Counted from the first letter of the stretch, positions 52,911 through 61,740 are shown. The stretch is DNA of 64,000 nucleotides from Desulfurococcaceae archaeon (GCA_038845865.1 JAWBQJ010000003.1:62001-126000); one strand, 5' to 3'. The notes: generated from the sequence alone by a model not told the origin. Program-made: numbers and translations.

Positions 52911-53717
52911 CTAGATCTCGAAGGGAACGGTTGAGAGCACCTTCACCTTAAACGGTTGAAGCCTCTCTTCCCATGCAGACCCAAGCCCCATTACCACCAC
53001 GACGTCAACTACTTCTGCCCTCGACTTCGCCAGCATGTGAATTACGGACTCCAGTGTCTTACCCGTGTACACGACATCTGCGAGAATAAGCACCTTGTCC
53101 TTGCGCGTGATTAAGTCCCTGTCTAGGTAGAGTATTTCTATGTCCTTGGGCCCCTTCATCACGGTTATGCTGTAGTACTGTACTCCGGGGTAGCTTTTTC
53201 TCTTCACGAGGACTATTGGTGCCCCAAACTCCGTTGAAAGCATCGTTGCGATCGGGAGTACGGCTTCCGCCGTCGCCACGATCTTCGTTATCTGCTTGTC
53301 AACGAGGTCGAGCATTATCATAATGGACAGTAACCTCGCTATGTAGGGGTCTTTTAACACTCTGAGGAGGTCTATTATTGGGCTTTTCTCCCTTTCAACA
53401 AGGTCCTTTAGGAGGTACCCCAGATCTAGGGACAACGCGGTCTTGGCTAGTATCCTCACGGCGTGATCGAAGCCCGGTATTATAGACCCCTTCACGTACC
53501 TGCACAATACCGATTCCGGGAGACCGGTCAGCTCGTATAGGTCCCTGTACGAGAGTACGGGTTTTACTAGCCTCAAGACCTCCGAGGCCAGGAGCCTCAT
53601 CTTAACCTTGTCGGCCTTGCTACGTCCGTAGGCCTTTACAAGCTTCTCGGCGAACAGCTCTACTTCCCGTTCACGGGGTCTTCTTATTATCAGTACCCTC
53701 CTACTCCAAGCCCGCAA
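52911..53717 (-). CDS. GfcR-like regulator: HTH plus phosphoribosyltransferase domain
   Basis: The 268-residue protein has a helix-turn-helix near 70-105 (LSYRDLYELTGLPESVLCRYVKG) and a PRPP-binding domain with KVLILADVVYTGKTLESVIHML. In haloarchaea the matching protein GfcR activates semi-phosphorylative Entner-Doudoroff genes. If this one does the same, its targets would be in the 20-32 kb island; that is inference. It may alternatively be a catalytic PRTase. Alone on its transcript. Confidence 0.75.
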   Translation of the reverse strand: MRAWSRRVLIIRRPREREVELFAEKLVKAYGRSKADKVKMRLLASEVLRLVKPVLSYRDLYELTGLPESVLCRYVKGSIIPGFDHAVRILAKTALSLDLGYLLKDLVEREKSPIIDLLRVLKDPYIARLLSIMIMLDLVDKQITKIVATAEAVLPIATMLSTEFGAPIVLVKRKSYPGVQYYSITVMKGPKDIEILYLDRDLITRKDKVLILADVVYTGKTLESVIHMLAKSRAEVVDVVVVMGLGSAWEERLQPFKVKVLSTVPFEI

Positions 53718-53760
53718 AATTAGAGCACCATTCTAGTAGTTAATAAGGTGTTTTGAAGTC

Positions 53761-53772
53761 TTTATATTTAAG
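53761..53772 (+). promoter_or_regulatory. promoter upstream of the XPB operon
   Basis: TTTATATTTAA is a good archaeal TATA box; the expected start near 53790 gives a 5' leader of about 40 nt before the TTG start of the 139-residue gene. Confidence 0.5.
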
Positions 53773-53831
53773 GCGATGAGCGGGGTTTTAAGTACTGAGA
53801 CTACTGATGACAAACCCACGCGGCGAGCGGC

Positions 53832-54251
53832 TTGAGCTATGAGTGTCGTTTAGAACCAGCAATTAACAAATTTAAAATTAAGAACATCGAAGAAGCTGTT
53901 ATCGAGGCCGCAGCCCTTGAACTGGAGTACGTGAAGGTCTGCGGAGCGTGCTACGAGTTTACGATATGTGTGTATATTCATATATCGCTAGAGCCCGGTA
54001 GCTGCTGGGCTGAACTGGTAGGCGTGTCTGTAACTGTCAGTTCTAGCACTGAGGTTGATGAGCGGGTGCACCTCCTATTTAAACACGCCTCCTTAATTGT
54101 AAGCAACACTAGTACGGGTACGAGTGTTTTTTACGTGATGAAAGAACATAGTCTCGGGGTATACTATTTGCTCTGCAGAGGCATTAGCGCTGAGTGGAGA
54201 GGTTACGAGCCCGTGGACTACGAAGAGATTAAAGAGCTTGCAGGGGAGTGA
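53832..54251 (+). CDS. hypothetical protein upstream of XPB
   Basis: A 139-residue protein I do not recognise. It is beta-rich with several cysteines (VKVCGACYEFTICVYIHI and a SCWAELVG stretch) and a Ser/Thr-rich centre. It overlaps the helicase start by 4 nt and so is translationally coupled, which makes it a candidate partner. No Bax1-like nuclease follows XPB here. Confidence 0.65.
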   Translation: MSYECRLEPAINKFKIKNIEEAVIEAAALELEYVKVCGACYEFTICVYIHISLEPGSCWAELVGVSVTVSSSTEVDERVHLLFKHASLIVSNTSTGTSVFYVMKEHSLGVYYLLCRGISAEWRGYEPVDYEEIKELAGE

Positions 54252-55897
54252 TCTCCTTGCCCATAGTTTTCAGGGTGAAGAGGTGGCTTGAAGAGGAGGA
54301 GTTCCAGGAGCTGCTTAAAGTAGCCGATTACCTGGGCTACGAAGCAGGCTACAAGAAGTTCAAAGTCAACATCGAGAAGGCTTTGAGAAACGGATACCTA
54401 GTAGAGGACGTGAAGGGCTTGCTAGAGGAATACGCCGCGGAGATCGAGGGCTCTATGGGCGACGTTGAAAGGGCGCTCGAAGATTACTACCCGGTCTTCG
54501 AGTGGTCACCCACCAAGGGGGTTATACGAATACGCCTGTCGAGGCTCGTGTATAACGTAGTTAAAGAGCACTTGAAGAGGACCGGCTCTAAGCGCAGTGA
54601 GGTAATGGACGACAAGGTGGTAGTGGAGGTATTACCGTACTACGTGCAGGAAGTAGCGAACTACTTCAAGAATCTGGGCTTACGGTTTATTGATGTAAAT
54701 AACATTTTACGCGAGAAGCATCTCGGGCTCGAGCCCGAGCTAAAGGGCGTGAAACTTAGGCCCTATCAGGAGGAAGCCTTAGATAAGTGGTTTGAAAACA
54801 AGTGCCGCGGAGTGATAGCCCTCCCCACGGGCTCCGGAAAAAGCCTCATCGCCATAGCCGCGATCGTGAGGTTACGCGCGAGGACGCTCATCGTCGCATA
54901 CACCAAGGAGCAGGTATTCCAGTGGCGTGACTTCATACTGGAGTACACTACCTTGCCGGCAGGCATAATCGGCTTGTTTTACGGTGAGGAGAAGAGGTTG
55001 GCGCCAATCACCATTACCACCTATCAGAGCGGCTTCAGGAACATAAATGCTATTTCACCGCACTTCAGCATGATCGTGGTGGACGAGGTCCATCATCTGC
55101 CGGCCGAGAAGTTCAGGCACATAGCGCTTCACAGCCTCGCCACCTACAGAATGGGGCTTTCCGCTACCCCTACTCGTGAGGATGGCAAGCACGAGGAGTT
55201 ATTCCCCCTACTGGGCGGGATAGTGTACTATAAATCGCCATCCGAGCTGGCGGAGAAGGGCTATCTGGCGCCATATGCCATTATAACGATTAAGGTTAAA
55301 ATGAGCCCGCAGGAGCGCAAACTATACGAAGAGCTGCGGAGAAGGTACAGGGCCCTTGCAGGTGGAAAGAAGTTCCAGGAAATACTGGAAGAAGCCCGCC
55401 GCGGTAATCCTAAAGCTGCCGAGGCTCTCGGAGTACACAGCGAAATGAAAATGCTCTTAGCGAAGTCGATAGCAAAAATTGAGAAAGCAGTAGAGCTCGC
55501 GCTATCCGAGTACAAGAAGGGCAGTAAGGTCATAGTGTTCACGCAGTACGTCGACCAGGCTAAAGAGGTCGCGAAAAGGCTGGGCAGCCTACTACTGACC
55601 GGCGACACCCCCGAGGCCGAGAGAAAGAACGTCTTGGAGGTCTTCAGGAACTCTTCTCAGGGAATCCTGGTGGTCACAACGGTCGGAGACGAGGGGCTGG
55701 ACATACCGGATGCGAACGTCGGCATAATAGTGTCCGGTACCGGTTCTAGGAGACAGTTCATTCAACGGTTGGGAAGGCTCCTAAGGCCCAAGGCCAGCGG
55801 AGTGCGCGCGGTGCTATACGAGATTGTATTGGAAAGGACCCCCGAGGAGTACTACGTCGAGAAGCACAAGCTAGCGGAGATGGGTGACTTCATATAG
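54248..55897 (+). CDS. xpb: XPB/Rad25-type DNA helicase
   Basis: A 549-residue SF2 helicase: N-terminal region to about 165, RPYQEEALDKW, Walker A ALPTGSGKS, DEVHH, SATPTREDGK with the XPB RED motif, then VIFTQYVDQA and a QRLGRLLRP motif VI. Archaeal XPB acts in DNA repair or transcription. GTG start. The thumb-like insertion runs about 360-400. Confidence 0.93.
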   Translation: MISLPIVFRVKRWLEEEEFQELLKVADYLGYEAGYKKFKVNIEKALRNGYLVEDVKGLLEEYAAEIEGSMGDVERALEDYYPVFEWSPTKGVIRIRLSRLVYNVVKEHLKRTGSKRSEVMDDKVVVEVLPYYVQEVANYFKNLGLRFIDVNNILREKHLGLEPELKGVKLRPYQEEALDKWFENKCRGVIALPTGSGKSLIAIAAIVRLRARTLIVAYTKEQVFQWRDFILEYTTLPAGIIGLFYGEEKRLAPITITTYQSGFRNINAISPHFSMIVVDEVHHLPAEKFRHIALHSLATYRMGLSATPTREDGKHEELFPLLGGIVYYKSPSELAEKGYLAPYAIITIKVKMSPQERKLYEELRRRYRALAGGKKFQEILEEARRGNPKAAEALGVHSEMKMLLAKSIAKIEKAVELALSEYKKGSKVIVFTQYVDQAKEVAKRLGSLLLTGDTPEAERKNVLEVFRNSSQGILVVTTVGDEGLDIPDANVGIIVSGTGSRRQFIQRLGRLLRPKASGVRAVLYEIVLERTPEEYYVEKHKLAEMGDFI

Positions 55898-55914
55898 CAA
55901 GCGGTTGTAGCAGG

Positions 55915-56571
55915 CTAAGGGCTACTAGCTACCACGTCTATTAAAGCCTGTATTATGGGTGCGAAATCCTCCGGCCTGCTCGGACAGCAGAAATGAACGC
56001 TCCTTACACTGTTCTCTAGAGTTAGCCACACGAGTGGTTTAAACGCGTTTACATCGCTGCAAGCTACTAGCACCAACTTGTTTTCCTTAAGCGCGTTCGT
56101 AACGAGCTTCTCCACGCCTTCAACGTCGATCACGGCAATCCAGGGCCTTTGAGCGTACTTCAGCGCGAGGGTCTCTACTGTTACCGCGGTACAGGGAGGG
56201 CAATTGCCGTGTGGCCTCAACTCCATACGCTCTTCTCTTAAACCCGTACATTCCAGTAATGATTTTACCACGTGCGCGAGCAGTTCAGGTTTCACCCACG
56301 TGTATTCAGCCCACGCATCTTTCACTACGCGGAAGACCCGCCCCCTTCCGTGCAGGGGGGGCTCGGCCTCCATGTCTACGATAAGCGCGGGAAACCCCAC
56401 TGCTATGGCCAGGTGCTCGCCACCGACGTCGACCTCGATGACCACTGGTTCGTGCGTGATCCCAACTCTATCCACGCCGAGGTCTACGAGTTCTTTAAGG
56501 GTGGTGTAAAGCTCTCCCGGCTCGAAGAGGTTTATTTCCTTGATGTAGGATCCTGAGGGGATGCGCGGCAT
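55915..56571 (-). CDS. hypothetical protein (218 aa)
   Basis: I do not recognise this protein. It has two alpha-beta halves, a CPPC motif (NCPPCTAVTVE, about residue 120) and FCCPSRPEDF near 200, which could form redox pairs or a metal site. No signal peptide or membrane segment. ATG start with GAGGGG-like signal; convergent with xpb and transcribed towards it. Confidence 0.65.
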   Translation of the reverse strand: MPRIPSGSYIKEINLFEPGELYTTLKELVDLGVDRVGITHEPVVIEVDVGGEHLAIAVGFPALIVDMEAEPPLHGRGRVFRVVKDAWAEYTWVKPELLAHVVKSLLECTGLREERMELRPHGNCPPCTAVTVETLALKYAQRPWIAVIDVEGVEKLVTNALKENKLVLVACSDVNAFKPLVWLTLENSVRSVHFCCPSRPEDFAPIIQALIDVVASSP

Positions 56572-56655
56572 GCGGATCTACGTGCATAGTGGTAGGTTGC
56601 GCGCCTATAAAAATCATTTTATTTTATTCGCAGACGTCACTTATAGGGCTGGACG

Positions 56656-56946
56656 CTATTCTTTTACTTTCAACTTTATTTCGATAATGCTAACTCTAGC
56701 CTCTCTGCCCTGTGGATTCGTCAGCGTTTGGCTACCAATCTTGATGTCGTCTACGTCGACCTTGCCCGGTAGGAACCTGTTCTTTATTATCTCGACGGTG
56801 TCCACCGCCTTGCTGATTGCCCTTCCTCTCGCCTTGATGTATACCTCTTTTACCCCCTGGTGCACTAGGGTTAGTACGGCGATTACGTAGTTCATTACAG
56901 GCTTCTTGCCTACTAATACTGTGTTTGCGCTTTGCGGCTGAGCCAT
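56656..56946 (-). CDS. alba: chromatin protein Alba (first copy)
   Basis: A 96-residue Alba with [22 protein letters not shown] (the paired lysines are the DNA-contact and acetylation site), then [24 protein letters not shown]. It compacts DNA and binds RNA. A TATA-like GATATAAG (complement near 56968) about 26 nt upstream predicts a near-leaderless transcript; AAGGGGAT precedes the start, as in the second copy. Confidence 0.93.
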   Translation of the reverse strand: MAQPQSANTVLVGKKPVMNYVIAVLTLVHQGVKEVYIKARGRAISKAVDTVEIIKNRFLPGKVDVDDIKIGSQTLTNPQGREARVSIIEIKLKVKE

Positions 56947-57374
56947 TTCTTTATCCCCTTAGACTTATATCTCAAAATATCACTCACAGCTGTGAAATTT
57001 AAAAACTTTTCTCTACCGGGCAAGGCCGCTGAACACCCCCGTCCTCGCGTCCTCACGAATCTTTTAAGAGGGCCTTCCAAGCCCCTCCACGCTAACTGGG
57101 CACCTACCGGGACCTCTAACTGGCGGCATTGATGGGAGGCTAGCGAGAAACGTGGTATAGAGTGCGAACCATGCCCTCCGCTGAAAAAGCGTGAACGCTA
57201 TTGGAGGATTAGGGTAGTAGAGAATCATCTCTACCCTCAGCTTAGTTGTGCCTCTACGGGTCTAGTGGTGCGTGGTTGCGGTGGAGTAGTTAAGGTGAAA
57301 CATGTAAACGGTAATACATCCTCTTGCACCTTAAAAACCACGCGCCACTTTACATTTGATCAACGGGTGGATAT
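56947..57374. other. gene-free 428-nt region before reverse gyrase, rich in hairpins
   Basis: No convincing gene lies here. It holds a palindromic TATA-like TCTTTTAAGA at about 57058-57067 with no ORF behind it, then GGGAGG (57134-57139)/CCCTCC (57174-57179) that also competes with GGAGG (57203-57207); AGCG/CGCT at 57188-57199; AGGGTA (57211-57216)/TACCCT (57232-57237); and GGTGCGTGGTT (57267-57277)/AACCACGCGCC (57336-57346), 11 pairs including one G-U. The last reaches the TATA of reverse gyrase (CTTAAAAACC, about 57330). A small RNA at 57090-57240 is possible. Confidence 0.45.
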
Positions 57375-60300
57375 GTGGACGCTGTCATTCCGCTGTACAA
57401 ATCTGCGTGCCCGATCTGCGGAGGGGACGCCGCCTCAACCGACATAGAGCTTCGCGGATCCTGTGAAAACTGTGCCCACAGGTGCGATCCCACGTTAAAC
57501 GCGCTCATGAGCTTCGTTACTAGTAACGAAGAAGAGCTCATATCCTTCTTCGAGAAGGTGACGGGGCTCAAGCCCTGGGGCGCGCAGAGGCACTGGTTGA
57601 AGCGCCTCACACGGGGCGAAAACACCGTCTTAATCGCCCCCACGGGTGTGGGCAAAACCACGTTACTCATGGTTTACGCGCTTCACTCCGTTGCTAGAGG
57701 AAAAAGAGTGCTCTACGTTACCCCCACGAAGTCCTTGTTGAACCAGACCTATGTAAAGGTGGAGGAATTCGCTAAGAGGGTGGGGCTAGACCCCTCCAAG
57801 ATCCTGTGCTATAACTCTAACCAGTCCAGAAGAAGCCGCGAAATCGTCCTCAACCGCATCGAGAACTGCGACTTCGGGCTACTCGTAGTGACTAATAACT
57901 TCCTGCTAAAGAACCATGAAGCCCTGTTAAGATGCAAAGTAGATGTTGTAATAGTAGATGACGTGGATAGCCTCATAAAGAACGAGAGGGGCGTCTATAA
58001 CCTCGTAAGGCTACTAGGCTACAGCGAGAGATCGGTAGAGCTGGCGAAGAGAAGATTAAACCTCCTCTGGAGGATTTTACTGGGCAGGGCATACGGTAAG
58101 AACGTAGACGAGCTAGTCAAGCAGTTCATCGAACTCGATAGGGAGCTCGAAGCAGAGCTCACATCCACCAGGTCCAGTCAGCTTGTTGTAGCCTCTGCCA
58201 CGGGTAGGAGCCGTGGACTTGCAGGTAGACTGCTAAAAGACCTGTTAAAAGTGGACTTGTCTGGGATAACCGTGTATGGGCGCAACGTGACTGACAGCTA
58301 TGTGCTCGTAAAAGACCCCGAGGAGCTCGCTAAACACGTACTAAGCGTCGTGAGCGCCCTTGGAAAGGGCTGCCTGCTGTACATCTCTCCACGCCACCCG
58401 CTCAGAGAGGCCTACGAGCGCGTCGTTGAGAGAATATTTGGCGAGCTCGAAAAGATGGGCTTGAAGGCATCACCTGCTACCTATAGGGCAATCGCCGACT
58501 TTACGAAGGGCTCGCTGGACGTCCTGGTGGGGTACTCCACGTACTACGGTACCAGCGTGAGGGGGCTGGACTCGCCAGTACACATAAGGTACGCCATTTT
58601 CCTCGGGACGCCGGTGTTTGCCGTTAGCTTGGAGAGCTTCCTTGCGAAGTTGAACATGCTCTCGAGGATCCTGATCGAGGTTTCAGGTAGGGGGGGTGAC
58701 CCGGCCCTAAAGAAGCTCGCGGTAGAGGTTCGTAAGAAGTCACTTACATTATCACCGTCTGAGAGAAGGGTGCTTAGCCTGTGCTTAGCGGGTAAAATCC
58801 CCGAGAGCGCCGTTGAAAGCGTGCACAAGTTATCGGCGCAGTACCGGGAAATAAAGGAAGCCTATTCCAGGGCTTTAAGTGCTGTGAAGGAGGCGCTGGA
58901 TAGGGAGCGCGTCATGGTTGTTGGAACAATGACGCTGGTTCGTTCAGGAGACAAGTACCTTGCCTTGATACCGGACACTATGACTTACATCCAGGCATCT
59001 GGCAGGACGAGCCGGCTGATGGGGAACAGGATGACCCGCGGCTTCTCACTGATAGTAGAGCACTACGACTTGAAAAACTTAGTCGCCGGGCTAGAAAGCA
59101 GGCTCAAAGCCTTTAGTAGAGACGTGGAGTTTAAGCCGCTGGATAACGTCTCCCTCTTCGAGGAAAAGAAGTACGTGGTGGCGAGCAGGGAGGGCTCCGA
59201 AGGCACTGAACTGGCATACCGCTCAGTCCTACTGGTAGTGGAATCGCCTACGAAAGCCAAGACCATTGCTAGGTTTTTTGGGAGGCCGTCTGCACGGAGG
59301 ATCGGGGATGTCAACGTGTACTCCATTCCAGTTAAACTAGGCAGTGAGGTAGTCGAGTTCAACGTGGTCGCAACGCGGGGCCACGTATACGACTTAACCG
59401 TGAACAGTGAGTGCGGGTTTTACGGGGTCTTGGTGAAGCCCTCCACTATTGCGCCGATCTACACGACCATTAAGAAGTGTAGGCTTTGTGGAACGCAGTT
59501 TGTCGACTACGAGAAGTGCCCCAGGTGCGGTAGCCTCATGTACTCGGACTCCAAGCAAGTCATCGCTGTTCTCAGGAAACTCGCCACAGAGGTTGAAGAG
59601 GTTTACATTGCCACGGACCCCGACCTTGAAGGGGAGAAAATAGCGTACGACGTCTACGTAGCGCTCCGCCCCTTTAACAGGAGTATTTGGCGCATCGAGC
59701 TCCACGAAATTACGCTATCTGAGCTCTTAAAGGCTATCCAGAGTAGACGGTACATCGACAGAAAGCTCGTCGAGGCCGAGATATACAGGAGAGTGCTTGA
59801 CAGGTTCCTGGGCTTTTCACTCAGTTACAAACTGCAAAGCACATATGGCCACAAGTACCTGGGTGCCGGCAGGGTTCAGACGCCCGTTTTAGGGCTAGTC
59901 ATCGAAAGGTATAGAGAGCACGTCAACAAGAAGTGCAAGAAGGTGATAATCACAACCGATAGTCCCTTAAAGTACTCATTTTCAATTCACCTAGAGAGAC
60001 ACCAGGTGGACCTGGTTGAAGCGTTGAGATGTACATCCGAGTTGACGGTGATCAGGGAATCCGAGGAGGTGGTTGAGGTACATCCGAAGCCACCGTACAC
60101 CACCGACGAGCTACTCGCGGATGCCGCGAAGTACGGTATTTCCGTCGATGTCGCAATGAGAACCGCTCAAGACCTCTTCGAGTCCGGCCTAATAACTTAC
60201 CATCGAACTGACTGCACGTACGTTAGCTCAACTGGGATGAAGGTTGCTTCCGAGTACCTCTCTTCGCGGGGGCTTAAAGAGTACTTTAAGCCGAGTCACT

Positions 60301-61061
60301 GGGGCGCGCAGGGAACACACGAAGCCGTGCGGCCGGTTTATCCGCTAGACCCCGAGGGCCTGGTACAGGCGGTTGAGGAGGGCATCGTGCCCGCTGTCAT
60401 CCCGTTAACAGGCCTTCACCTAAAGCTGTACGGCTTGGTATTCAGGAGGTTCATTGCAAGCCAGATGAAGCCGTTTAAGGCCATTAAAGCAGTGTACTCC
60501 ATCACGCTAGGTGACAACGTCCTGGGCAGAGTGGAGGTCTATACTAGCATCCTGGAGGGTGGTTTCAACCTGGTTGAGCCCGTTAAAGTTTACAGCGAGC
60601 TGAAGGGGCTTGACAGGTTTAGCGTCAAGGTCCGCGACGTCAAGATCGTGGATTCTAGTATGGTGCCGCTATACAGTAGTGGTGACGTCGTGCTCTTGAT
60701 GAAGAGGCTTTCTATTGGTAGGCCCAGCACATACTCCAAGATACTGTCGAGTATTAGGAGGCACGGCTACGTCGTGGAATCTAAGGTCAAGAAAAAGCTC
60801 ATTCCCACTAAGCGAGGTATTGAGGTGTACGAGTTCCTCAGCAAGCACTATCCTGAGCTGGTTTCCGTAGAGGTGACGAGGAAGATGGAGGCCGTTGTGG
60901 ACATGATCTCTAGAGGGGAGGTTACGGGGTACGAGGCAATACAGGGTGTTCTGCTCTCCCTAGCGGGGTTAGGCCTCATCGAGCCCGCGCTAGTACCTCC
61001 TCTTAATCTTAATGGCGATATAAGGCTTAACCTTGCCTTTGACAACATCGCTACCAATTGA
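57375..61061 (+). CDS. rgy: reverse gyrase
   Basis: A 1228-residue fusion of a helicase-like half and a type IA topoisomerase that introduces positive supercoils using ATP, found in hyperthermophiles. N-terminal zinc finger CPICGG...CENC; Walker A APTGVGKTT; DDVD Walker B; then the second zinc finger CRLCGTQF...CPRCGS and topoisomerase motifs, with the catalytic tyrosine in GLITYHRTDC. The RTDC is RTDS in most relatives. GTG start. It lies between two alba genes and overlaps the second by 72 nt on the opposite strand. Confidence 0.96.
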   Translation: MDAVIPLYKSACPICGGDAASTDIELRGSCENCAHRCDPTLNALMSFVTSNEEELISFFEKVTGLKPWGAQRHWLKRLTRGENTVLIAPTGVGKTTLLMVYALHSVARGKRVLYVTPTKSLLNQTYVKVEEFAKRVGLDPSKILCYNSNQSRRSREIVLNRIENCDFGLLVVTNNFLLKNHEALLRCKVDVVIVDDVDSLIKNERGVYNLVRLLGYSERSVELAKRRLNLLWRILLGRAYGKNVDELVKQFIELDRELEAELTSTRSSQLVVASATGRSRGLAGRLLKDLLKVDLSGITVYGRNVTDSYVLVKDPEELAKHVLSVVSALGKGCLLYISPRHPLREAYERVVERIFGELEKMGLKASPATYRAIADFTKGSLDVLVGYSTYYGTSVRGLDSPVHIRYAIFLGTPVFAVSLESFLAKLNMLSRILIEVSGRGGDPALKKLAVEVRKKSLTLSPSERRVLSLCLAGKIPESAVESVHKLSAQYREIKEAYSRALSAVKEALDRERVMVVGTMTLVRSGDKYLALIPDTMTYIQASGRTSRLMGNRMTRGFSLIVEHYDLKNLVAGLESRLKAFSRDVEFKPLDNVSLFEEKKYVVASREGSEGTELAYRSVLLVVESPTKAKTIARFFGRPSARRIGDVNVYSIPVKLGSEVVEFNVVATRGHVYDLTVNSECGFYGVLVKPSTIAPIYTTIKKCRLCGTQFVDYEKCPRCGSLMYSDSKQVIAVLRKLATEVEEVYIATDPDLEGEKIAYDVYVALRPFNRSIWRIELHEITLSELLKAIQSRRYIDRKLVEAEIYRRVLDRFLGFSLSYKLQSTYGHKYLGAGRVQTPVLGLVIERYREHVNKKCKKVIITTDSPLKYSFSIHLERHQVDLVEALRCTSELTVIRESEEVVEVHPKPPYTTDELLADAAKYGISVDVAMRTAQDLFESGLITYHRTDCTYVSSTGMKVASEYLSSRGLKEYFKPSHWGAQGTHEAVRPVYPLDPEGLVQAVEEGIVPAVIPLTGLHLKLYGLVFRRFIASQMKPFKAIKAVYSITLGDNVLGRVEVYTSILEGGFNLVEPVKVYSELKGLDRFSVKVRDVKIVDSSMVPLYSSGDVVLLMKRLSIGRPSTYSKILSSIRRHGYVVESKVKKKLIPTKRGIEVYEFLSKHYPELVSVEVTRKMEAVVDMISRGEVTGYEAIQGVLLSLAGLGLIEPALVPPLNLNGDIRLNLAFDNIATN

Positions 61062-61259
61062 TACGTTAACGAGCTCAACGCTATCCTTCATCCGGTATAG
61101 GACCGCGTTGTACAGGTCCACTGCCTTACTAATGAACCTGCCATGCCCCTTCAGCACGACTACCTCTGCACTTTCCTGGAACAGTAGCGCGATCTCAATT
61201 AAGTACTCTTTAATGGGCTTCTTGGATACTACCAGAACCCTCTCAGCATCAGTACTCAT
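60990..61259 (-). CDS. alba2: chromatin protein Alba (second copy)
   Basis: An 89-residue Alba paralogue: VLVVSKKPIKEYLIEIALLF, VVLKGHGRFISKAVDLYNAV and IGSDVVKGKVKPYIAIKIKRR. It shares the fold and lysine pair with the first copy but differs at most other positions, so they may form heterodimers. The final 24 codons are antisense to the reverse gyrase gene end. AAGGGGAT precedes the start. Confidence 0.92.
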   Translation of the reverse strand: MSTDAERVLVVSKKPIKEYLIEIALLFQESAEVVVLKGHGRFISKAVDLYNAVLYRMKDSVELVNVSIGSDVVKGKVKPYIAIKIKRRY

Positions 61260-61339
61260 GACTTAAATCCCCTTCTACTACATTTGAACCGTTGCGAAAA
61301 TAAAAACACGACCCGGTAACAATTCCATTTAAAACCAAT

Positions 61340-61740
61340 TGTTCTGGGGGATGGCTGCGACTGTACACGCCCTGTTCCGACATGAACGTCAAATGAACGC
61401 TCATTATAACCGGGGAGTTCGACCCCCCAGTTGCGGCTGGAACCACACCTCAAGGACTCCCCCCTATCCTTCAACTGGATTACCAAATTGGAGTGCAAAA
61501 GCAGTAGTCACGTTTACTGGATGGTGTTTGTATAATGAAGTTGAATACACAATAGACAGTAAACAAGCTGGATGCTAATACCCTTCATAAGTACCTAATC
61601 TCCCTACTATGACCAGGCAATGGTAGCCATGTAGTAGGCTACCTCGCAGTTGAAGGATAGGGGGGAGTGCTGAAAAGAGCACCGAGCTCGTTTTAACCAA
61701 GGGTTCGACCCCTCAATTGCGACTCCACAACCCCCTCCGT
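61340..61740 (+). ncRNA. candidate large structured RNA, no known family
   Basis: About 400 nt of non-coding sequence with strong complementarity. Unit A: GGCTGCGACTG (61353-61363) pairs with CAGTTGCGGCT (61428-61438), enclosing ATGA/TCAT and GGGG/CCCC hairpins. Unit B: TCGCAGTTG (61644-61652) pairs with CAATTGCGA (61714-61722), enclosing GTGCT/AGCAC. The 3' parts of A and B share TTnTAACC, GTTCGACCCC and TTGCG. Further stems: GTTTACTG (61512-61519)/CAGTAAAC (61557-61564) and a hairpin at 61603-61638. The G-U pairs favour transcription on the + strand. It is not SRP, 5S or RNase P RNA by motifs I know. Confidence 0.5.
61456..61668. repeat. perfect 22-nt inverted repeat, 213 nt end to end
   Basis: The arm at 61456-61477 (starts ACTCC, has a run of six C, ends TCAACTG) is the exact reverse complement of 61647-61668 (starts CAGTTG, ends GGGAGT). 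No target-site duplication is visible next to the arms. The spacing and non-coding interior are like a MITE, but the right arm also overlaps the 5' strand of unit B of the RNA candidate, so it may be part of one RNA fold that can switch. Confidence 0.6.

Noticed and set aside
53773-53830. Possible box C/D RNA (GATGAGC, CTGAG, CTGATGAC)
   Set aside because: The first element lies upstream of the start expected from the TATA box and no final CUGA box is present, so a complete C/D RNA cannot be assembled.
61403-61726. CRISPR repeats, because two about 35-nt similar sequences (61403-61440 and 61691-61726) occur
   Set aside because: Only two imperfect copies over 250 nt apart, with an unrelated structured interior and no cas genes nearby.
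61340-61740. SRP (7S) RNA
   Set aside because: The conserved helix 8 GGAAGG/AGCAG-type loop is absent and the 5' and 3' ends do not pair as in SRP RNA.
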